DNA of 11,355 nucleotides from Brevundimonas sp. (GTDB taxonomy: Bacteria > Pseudomonadota > Alphaproteobacteria > Caulobacterales > Caulobacteraceae): positions 1 through 11,355 of the forward strand of contig JANJTI010000310.1 in the NCBI GenBank assembly GCA_024711185.1. Direction: 5' to 3'. The notes beneath the pieces are model-generated. The model did no database searches. It was given only the letters and a program-made list of their open reading frames with translations, and was not told where the DNA came from. Made by a program: the position numbers and the translations under genes. Positions 5,884-11,355 of the stretch are shown here, one piece after another (the first letter of the stretch is position 1; the number at the start of each line of letters is the position of its first letter).

Positions 5884-8800
5884 CCGACACGCCGCCCCCC
5901 GCCGAGCCGACGGACGCTGCGGAGACCCCCGCGGAGGTCAAGGCGAAGCGCACCCTGCTGCAGGCCATCGCCTTCTTCGGCGGCATGGGCCTGGCGATCA
6001 TCGCCGCCCTGCTCCTCGTCGTCCTGGTCGGCGGCCGGATGTACCTCGTCTCCGACCCCGGTCGCGAGCTGGTCACCACCTTCGTGGCCGGCAAGAAGAT
6101 CGGCCGCTACGGCCGCATCAACGTCGAGGGGGTCAGGGGCGACCTGTTCGACGACTTCACCATCGACCGCGTCACCGTCACCGACGCGAAGGGAGTCTGG
6201 CTCGAGGCGCGTGCCGTTCGCGTCGATTGGGATTGGTGGCCGCTGGTCTTCCGTCGGTTTCACGCCACCGAGGTCGAGGCCGGGGTCGTCCGTCTGATCC
6301 GACGGCCGGAGGTCGAGCCGCCCACCGAACCGCCCGGACCCCAGCCATTGTCCGTCGACATCGACCGCTTCGCCGCTGACGTCGAACTGCTCGAGGGGTT
6401 CAGCAAGGAGTACGGCCGCTGGAACCTGGCCGGCGAGGCCGACGTCCCCCGCCGGGGCGCCAAGGACGTGCGCGTGCTGGCGCGCAGCAACAGTCGACCC
6501 GGCGACTTCCTGCGCCTCGCGGCGACCTTCGGCGGGGACATCGCCGCGACGCGCCTGGACCTCCGCGCCGAGGAGGCGCGTGGCGGCCCGATCGCCGGCG
6601 CGCTGGGCTACTCGCCGGATCAGCCGTTCTTCGCCACCGCACTGGTCAACGGCGAGGTGGTCGACGCCGTGGTCCGCACCGGCGACTTCGTCCCGCTGAC
6701 CGTCAAGGGCCGGTACGGCGACCAGCAGGCGCGCATTTCCGGCTACTTCGACTTCTCCGGTTCGGACCTGCTCGCGCCGTTCGCGGAACGCATCGGCCGC
6801 ACCGCCCGCTTCGGCTTCGCCACCCTGCCCGACGACGACCGGGACGGACTGCAGGGCGTCGCGTGGCGGCTGATCTCCGACAATCTCAACTCCTCCGCGC
6901 GCGGCCTGGTCCGCCTTTCGGATCGCAGCAGCCCCGACGGCATCCGGCTGAACGTCTCCACCCCCTCCCTCAGCCGCCTCGCCGGCCGCCCGGCGGCGGG
7001 CCGCGCCGCCTACGCCGGGGTGTTCACCGGGGACGCTGACAACTGGAACCTGCGCGGTTCGGTCGACGTGCTCGAGCTCGACGCCTCCAGCTACCGCGCC
7101 GATCGCCTGCGCGGCCCGCTCGGCGTGGCGGTGCGGCGCGGACGCATGAATGTCACCGGCGACCTCTCCGCCACCGGCGGCTCCAGCGCCGGCATCGTCG
7201 GCGGGCTGCTCGGCCCGACGCCCCGCCTGCGTTTCGCGGCCCTGCGTCAGGCCAATGGCGCCATCCTGCTGGAGCGCCTCGACCTTCGCGGTCAGGCCCT
7301 CGAGGTCGAGGGGACCGGCGGCCGCGGTCTGCTCGGCGGCCTCGGTTTCCGCGGGCGGGCCGAGATCACCGACGCGTCCCGGATCTACGGCAAGGCGGAG
7401 GGCGCCTTCGGCGGCCCCGTCGCGGCCTCGATGCCCCGCGCCGGCGGCCCCTGGAGCCTCACCTTCGACGGCAGGGGACGGGGTCTGGCCACCGGTCTGG
7501 GCGAACTGGACCGCCTGCTGGGGACCACGCCTCGTCTGCAGCTGACCGGCAACCTGGCCGGCGGTCGTGTGGCGGTCGAACAGGCCCGACTGACCGGCGA
7601 CCAGGGATCGGCGACGGCGCGCGGACTCGTCGAGGGCGATGGCCGTCTGCGCCTGGCCCTGAGCTGGGACGCGCGCGGCCCCTTCGGCGTCGGCCCGCTG
7701 GAGATCGACGGCGCCATGACCGGACAGGGCGCCCTGACCGGCACCCTGGCGCAGCCGCGGGCGGACCTCCGGGCCCGCTTCGCCGAGGTCGCCGCCGGTC
7801 CGCTTGACCTGACCGACGCCGACCTGGTCCTGAGCTTCCGCCGGGGCGAGGACGCCTCGGACGGCCGCATCGCGGTCACCGCCGGGTCGAACTACGGCCC
7901 GGCGCGGGCCAGCGGCGCCTTCTTCCTTGGCGGCGACCGCATCCGCCTCACGGATGTCGATCTCGACGCCGGCGGGATCGTCGCGCGCGGCGACATCGCC
8001 CTGTCGGACCGGGTCCCGTCCAGCGCCGATCTGGTCTTCACCGCCCGGCCGGGCGCCTTCCTCGCCTCGGGCCGGGCGGAGGGCCGCATCCGCCTCACCG
8101 AGGGCGCCGGCGACGAGACGGCCATCCTGCAGGTCACCGGACAGGACGTCCGCCTGTCCGGCTCGGGCTACGTCATCCGCCGGCTGGACCTCAACGGCCG
8201 CGGCACGCTGCAGCGCCTGCCCTTCACCCTCGTCGCGGACGTCGGCGGCGCCACGCCCGTGTCGTTTGACGGCTCGGGCGTATATTCGCGCGACGGCCCG
8301 GCGCAGTCTGTCGTGCTCGAAGGCGCTGGCAGGATCCGGGAAATCGCCTTCAACACCCGTGCGCCCGCCGTCATCGCCCTCGCGGGGGGCGGGCGCGTCG
8401 TCCGAGTCGATCTCGCCGTCGGCGGCGGCGTGCTCCTCGGCGAGCTCCGGCAGGACCAACGCGCCGCCATCGTCGAGGCCAATCTCACCAGCGTCCAGCT
8501 CGGATCGCTGATGCCCGACATGCGCGGCCGCGTCACCGGCCGGCTGTCGCTGCGCGGCGCCGGCGACGACCTGTCCGGCTCCGCCAATCTCGACTTCGCG
8601 GATATCCGCAGCATCGACGCGCCGAACGCCCTCTCGGTCGACGGAACCCTCAACGCCATCCTTGTCAGCGATCGGCTGCGTCTGCAGGCCCGGGCCGCCG
8701 ACAACGGACAGGTCCAGGCCGAAGCGGACGTGACCTTGCCGGTGGAGGCCTCCGCTGCCCCCTTGCGCCTGGCCGTCGTCCGCACCGGCGAGATGTCGGG

Positions 8801-10109
8801 CGAGGCCTCGATCCGCGGACAGATCCAGCCGATCTGGGACCTGCTCGCCGGCGGCGAGCGCTCGCTCTCGGGTCAGGTCGACGGGCGGGCGACGATCGCC
8901 GGCTCGCTCGCCGCCCCGCGCCTGAACGGCCGGCTTGACCTTCAGCAGGGAACCTTCCGCGACAGCGCCACCGGATTGCGACTGGAGCAGGTCGTGCTGA
9001 ACAGCCGCTTCGACGACGCGGTCGGCGTGGTCGAGACCTTCCGCGCCGTCGACGGTGCGGGCGGTTCGGTCACGGGCAACGGCCGCCTGGGCCTGACCCA
9101 GGGGTCCGGCTCCAGCTTCCAGCTGCTGCTCAACCGCTTCCGCATCATCGACAACGACATCGCGGAGGCCCGCGCCTCGGGCCCCCTGACGGTGACCCGC
9201 GCCGCGGACGGCAACATCACCCTCAGCGGCCGCATGGACATCGATGAGGCCCGCATCGAGGCCAATCCGCCCGGCTCCAACGGCATCGTCCGCATGGATG
9301 TTGTCGAGATCAACAAGCCCGGCGGAGACCGTCCGGAAGACGAACAGGCACGGCCGCGAGGGCTGCAGATCGGGCTCGATCTCACCCTGCGCTCGCCGGG
9401 CGGCGACGTGCTGGTGGTCGGCCGCGGCCTGAACGTCGAGATGGACGTGGACGCGCGCGTCCGGGGCACGATCAACCGGCCGGTGCTCACCGGGACGGCG
9501 CGGGTGGTGCGCGGCGACTACGACTTCGCCGGCAAGCGCTTCGTCTTCGACGAGCGCGGCACGGTGACGCTTTCGACCCGCCCGGAGCAGATCCGCCTCA
9601 ACCTGAGCGCCACCCGCGACGACCCGGCCCTGACGGCCACGATCCGCGTGACCGGCACCGCCGCGCGACCGGAGATCGCCCTGACCTCCAGCCCCGCCCT
9701 GCCCCAGGACGAGATCCTGTCCCAGGTCCTGTTCGGCCGCTCGGCGTCGCAGCTGTCGGCCTTCGAGGCGGCGCAGCTGGCCGCCGGCGTCGCGGCGCTG
9801 GCTGGCGGCGGCGGTTTCGACGTCATCGGCAATCTGCGCGAGCTGGCGGGGCTGGACCGTCTGTCGTTCGGGGGAGAGGCTTCCAGCCTGACCGTCGCCG
9901 GCGGCCGCTACATCACCGACGACGTCTATCTTGAAGTCATCGGCGGGGGCGAGGGCGGCGCGGCCGTGAAGGTCGAGTGGCAGGTCCGGCGCAATGTCGC
10001 CGTCAGCTCCACCGTCGGCGGCCAGGGCGAGGCCAGCCTGTCGATTCGCTGGCGCCGCCAGTCCCGCCAGCCCGGGACCGGCCGCGAGGACCGGCGGCCG
10101 AACCGCTGA
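5880..10109 (+). CDS. tamB: TamB, inner-membrane-anchored periplasm-spanning subunit of TAM (AsmA-like superfamily)
   Basis: The 1409-residue product has a Pro/Glu-rich cytoplasmic tail (about 1-26), one membrane anchor (about 27-50) and a very long periplasmic part rich in short beta strands. It ends in the conserved TamB C-terminal domain (formerly DUF490). Signature stretches are VRGDYDFAGKRFVFDERGTV (about 1210-1229), PQDEILSQVLFGRSASQLS (from 1275) and GGRYITDDVYLEVIGG near the end, which contacts TamA. In known homologues the body forms a hydrophobic-lined beta groove proposed to carry phospholipid between membranes. The length is near that of other TamB proteins. The TTG start shares the TTGA with the tamA stop, indicating translational coupling. 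The first in-frame ATG (residue 36) would remove the basic flank and cut the anchor, so TTG is preferred. A large open frame on the opposite strand is a codon-bias shadow. Confidence 0.95.
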   Translation: MTDTPPPAEPTDAAETPAEVKAKRTLLQAIAFFGGMGLAIIAALLLVVLVGGRMYLVSDPGRELVTTFVAGKKIGRYGRINVEGVRGDLFDDFTIDRVTVTDAKGVWLEARAVRVDWDWWPLVFRRFHATEVEAGVVRLIRRPEVEPPTEPPGPQPLSVDIDRFAADVELLEGFSKEYGRWNLAGEADVPRRGAKDVRVLARSNSRPGDFLRLAATFGGDIAATRLDLRAEEARGGPIAGALGYSPDQPFFATALVNGEVVDAVVRTGDFVPLTVKGRYGDQQARISGYFDFSGSDLLAPFAERIGRTARFGFATLPDDDRDGLQGVAWRLISDNLNSSARGLVRLSDRSSPDGIRLNVSTPSLSRLAGRPAAGRAAYAGVFTGDADNWNLRGSVDVLELDASSYRADRLRGPLGVAVRRGRMNVTGDLSATGGSSAGIVGGLLGPTPRLRFAALRQANGAILLERLDLRGQALEVEGTGGRGLLGGLGFRGRAEITDASRIYGKAEGAFGGPVAASMPRAGGPWSLTFDGRGRGLATGLGELDRLLGTTPRLQLTGNLAGGRVAVEQARLTGDQGSATARGLVEGDGRLRLALSWDARGPFGVGPLEIDGAMTGQGALTGTLAQPRADLRARFAEVAAGPLDLTDADLVLSFRRGEDASDGRIAVTAGSNYGPARASGAFFLGGDRIRLTDVDLDAGGIVARGDIALSDRVPSSADLVFTARPGAFLASGRAEGRIRLTEGAGDETAILQVTGQDVRLSGSGYVIRRLDLNGRGTLQRLPFTLVADVGGATPVSFDGSGVYSRDGPAQSVVLEGAGRIREIAFNTRAPAVIALAGGGRVVRVDLAVGGGVLLGELRQDQRAAIVEANLTSVQLGSLMPDMRGRVTGRLSLRGAGDDLSGSANLDFADIRSIDAPNALSVDGTLNAILVSDRLRLQARAADNGQVQAEADVTLPVEASAAPLRLAVVRTGEMSGEASIRGQIQPIWDLLAGGERSLSGQVDGRATIAGSLAAPRLNGRLDLQQGTFRDSATGLRLEQVVLNSRFDDAVGVVETFRAVDGAGGSVTGNGRLGLTQGSGSSFQLLLNRFRIIDNDIAEARASGPLTVTRAADGNITLSGRMDIDEARIEANPPGSNGIVRMDVVEINKPGGDRPEDEQARPRGLQIGLDLTLRSPGGDVLVVGRGLNVEMDVDARVRGTINRPVLTGTARVVRGDYDFAGKRFVFDERGTVTLSTRPEQIRLNLSATRDDPALTATIRVTGTAARPEIALTSSPALPQDEILSQVLFGRSASQLSAFEAAQLAAGVAALAGGGGFDVIGNLRELAGLDRLSFGGEASSLTVAGGRYITDDVYLEVIGGGEGGAAVKVEWQVRRNVAVSSTVGGQGEASLSIRWRRQSRQPGTGREDRRPNR

Positions 10110-10115
10110 AACGGA

Positions 10116-10148
10116 ACGGGCCGCGCCGGACGATCCGACGCGGCCCGT
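10116..10148. terminator. Hairpin between convergent tamB and membrane-protein genes, possible bidirectional terminator
   Basis: ACGGGCCGCG (10116-10125) pairs perfectly with CGCGGCCCGT (10139-10148). After one C/A mismatch, CGGA (10127-10130) pairs with TCCG (10134-10137) around a 3-base CGA loop. The stem begins 7 bases after the tamB stop and lies 40 bases beyond the stop of the gene on the other strand. The plus side has no T-run; the minus side has only a short TTTC. The placement is right for a shared terminator, but the tracts are weak. Confidence 0.6.
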
Positions 10149-10188
10149 AGACCTTCCGGGTCGGGTGATCCGCCCCTTCGCCCCGACG

Positions 10189-10719
10189 TCAGTAGTTCTG
10201 CGCCGCTTCCATGCGCAGCCTGTCGAGCTTCGACGCGCCCCGGACGCCGGCGATGTGGAGCACCAGCTCCACCAGCATCACCACGAAACCGGCGACGGTC
10301 AGCCACAGCGGGCCCTGCGCGCCTTCCGGCAGGTTCATCTGCCCGGCCATCATCTGGCTGAGCGCGGCCGACCCCAATCCATAGACGACCAGGATGATGA
10401 AGATGATCGGGATCACCTTGTTCGGCCTGGTCCACTGCACGAAGCCGAGGATCGCCTGGATGACCACGAGACCGATCGCCATATAGAGGGCGAACTGCGC
10501 CATCGAAGTCGCCATGCCGGCCGTGGCCTCTTCGCCGCCCGCCGCCGCCATGGCCGCTTCCATCGCCTCCTGACCGCCGGTCATCATGTAGATGATGCCG
10601 ACGACGCCCCAGACGACGCCGAGGAAGATGGCGATCGCGCTCGCGCGCGCCGCCGCGAGCGCCTCCGCTTCGGTATTCAGCGGCGATGTCGGATTCATCG
10701 CCTTCGCCCAGTCAGTCAT
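10189..10719 (-). CDS. Four-span membrane protein, unknown function
   Basis: The 176-residue protein starts at the ATG 10719-10717, with GGAGG placed 7 bases upstream. It has a soluble head of about 27 residues and four hydrophobic segments at about 28-46, 74-95, 101-120 and 136-158. A short basic tail (RGASKLDRLRMEAAQNY) follows. Charges at the head, at R98/K101 between spans 2 and 3, and in the tail predict both ends in the cytoplasm. The two outside loops are notable: one (47-73) is rich in Ala, Met, Glu and Gly, and the other (121-135) contains MMAGQMNLPEGAQ. The methionines are suggestive of metal contact but could simply reflect composition. There is no enzymatic motif and I do not recognise the family. 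It converges on tamB and diverges from the M20 peptidase. Confidence that it is a gene is high; the function is open. Confidence 0.88.
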   Translation of the reverse strand: MTDWAKAMNPTSPLNTEAEALAAARASAIAIFLGVVWGVVGIIYMMTGGQEAMEAAMAAAGGEEATAGMATSMAQFALYMAIGLVVIQAILGFVQWTRPNKVIPIIFIILVVYGLGSAALSQMMAGQMNLPEGAQGPLWLTVAGFVVMLVELVLHIAGVRGASKLDRLRMEAAQNY

Positions 10720-10786
10720 AGGTCAGCCTCCCTCAATGAGGCGCGCACCGTAACCCCCGTCCGCCCGAGTCGAAAGTTGCTTCGCC

Positions 10787-10815
10787 TTCACCTTTGCGGT
10801 CCGCGCCGCTAGGGT
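10787..10815 (+). promoter_or_regulatory. Possible promoter of the M20 peptidase gene
   Basis: TTCACC (10787-10792) and TAGGGT (10810-10815) are spaced by 17 bases and match the -35 and -10 consensus only in part. Transcription would start near 10822, leaving almost no leader before the ATG at 10824. The AGGG inside the -10 could instead act as a ribosome site, with spacing 9, if the real promoter is farther upstream. Both readings are weak. Confidence 0.25.
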
Positions 10816-10823
10816 CCGCCCGC

Positions 10824-11355
10824 ATGCGGATTCTGCCCCCCGACCAGACCGTGCTCGACCATGTCGAGGCGCGCGGACCGGCCATCGTCGCGCGCGCCGT
10901 GGAGTGGGCGCACGTCAACTCCGGCAGCCGCACCGCCGCGGGGCTCGAAACGGTGCTGTCCTTGCTGGAGGCCGAGGCTCGCCGCCTCCCCGCCGAGGTC
11001 TCGCGCGTGCCGACCGCCGGCTCCACCACCGTCGCCGACGACGGCTCGGTGCGCGCCGAGGCGCACGCCGATGCGCTGAAGATCACCGCCCGGCCCGACG
11101 CCCCGATCCAGATCGTCCTCACCGGCCATTACGACACCGTCTTCCCCGTCGACAGCGCCTTCCAGACCGTGACGGCCCGGCCCGACGGCGCCCTCAACGG
11201 CCCCGGCGTCGCCGACATGAAGGGCGGGATCAGCGTCCTGCTCGCGGCCCTGGAAGCTTTCGAGCTGCACCCCGACCGCGACCGCGTCGGCTGGACCGTC
11301 CTGCTCAGCCCTGACGAGGAGATCGGCTCCCCGGCCTCAGCGCCCCTGCTGGCCG
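10824..11355 (+). CDS. M20-family zinc metallopeptidase (carboxypeptidase G2-like), N-terminal part; runs off the right edge
   Basis: The visible 177 residues hold the first half of the catalytic domain of an M20 peptidase, a cytosolic or exported two-zinc hydrolase. The family removes C-terminal residues such as glutamate, or acyl groups, from small substrates. Motifs are in order: GHYDTVFP with H102 and D104, NGPGVADMKGG with bridging ligand D131, and LSPDEEIGS with catalytic base E165 and ligand E166. The spacing of H102, D131, E165 and E166 equals that of H112, D141, E175 and E176 in carboxypeptidase G2, which supports that branch. There is no signal peptide at this start (MRILPPDQTVLDHVEA), so a cytosolic enzyme is likely. 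The ATG at 10824 has only a weak AGGG 9 bases upstream. The gene diverges from the four-span membrane protein with a 104-base gap. The rest of the catalytic domain and the dimerisation domain lie outside the window. The substrate cannot be inferred. Confidence 0.92.
   Translation, partial: MRILPPDQTVLDHVEARGPAIVARAVEWAHVNSGSRTAAGLETVLSLLEAEARRLPAEVSRVPTAGSTTVADDGSVRAEAHADALKITARPDAPIQIVLTGHYDTVFPVDSAFQTVTARPDGALNGPGVADMKGGISVLLAALEAFELHPDRDRVGWTVLLSPDEEIGSPASAPLLA

Noticed and set aside
5856..8459. 867-codon minus-strand open frame opposite tamB
   Set aside because: It is antisense to a strongly supported TamB. Its composition (Ala, Gly, Arg, Asp, Glu, Val, Pro) is what the complement of GC-biased codons produces, and no domain or signal is visible.

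Overview
The window is a GC-rich stretch of bacterial chromosome with strongly GC-biased third codon positions. The adjacent tamA and tamB genes, a CaiB-type racemase, a membrane hybrid histidine kinase and the style of the tRNA-Lys all suggest an alphaproteobacterium. Caulobacterales, and within it something like Brevundimonas, is my best guess, but this is inference from gene content and not a marker-based assignment. I see no integrase, transposase, CRISPR array, phage gene or attachment site, so this looks like ordinary core chromosome rather than an accessory island.

Left end (1-755). Three minus-strand units lie here. First is the N-terminal part of an unrecognised hydrophilic acidic protein that runs off the window edge (start at 220, good ribosome binding site). 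Next is a 57-residue single-span membrane protein (458 to 285). Last is a tRNA-Lys with anticodon TTT and an encoded CCA (646 to 570). A strong GC hairpin sits just 5' of the tRNA.

Centre-left (756-3572). An alpha-methylacyl-CoA racemase-like CaiB/BaiF enzyme on the plus strand converges with a minus-strand hybrid histidine kinase that has a multi-span membrane sensor. No base separates them: both stop codons lie within one TGATCA palindrome.

Centre (3749-10109). A small alanine/acid-rich lipoprotein is followed on the same strand by tamA (outer-membrane Omp85 barrel) and tamB (very long inner-membrane-anchored, periplasm-spanning protein). tamA and tamB are coupled by a 4-base TTGA overlap, and both appear to use TTG start codons. 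Together they form the TAM envelope complex, which is linked to outer-membrane protein insertion and to phospholipid traffic between the two membranes. The lipoprotein may be cotranscribed with them.

Right end (10110-11355). A hairpin that could serve as a bidirectional terminator separates tamB from a convergent, unrecognised four-span membrane protein. A divergent M20-family metallopeptidase, with its metal-ligand motifs visible, runs off the right edge.

I found no convincing previously undescribed system. The items most worth checking are the two overlooked minus-strand genes at the left end, the lipoprotein next to tamAB, the paired TTG starts, the hairpin in the tRNA leader, and the dyad covering the kinase's ribosome binding site.
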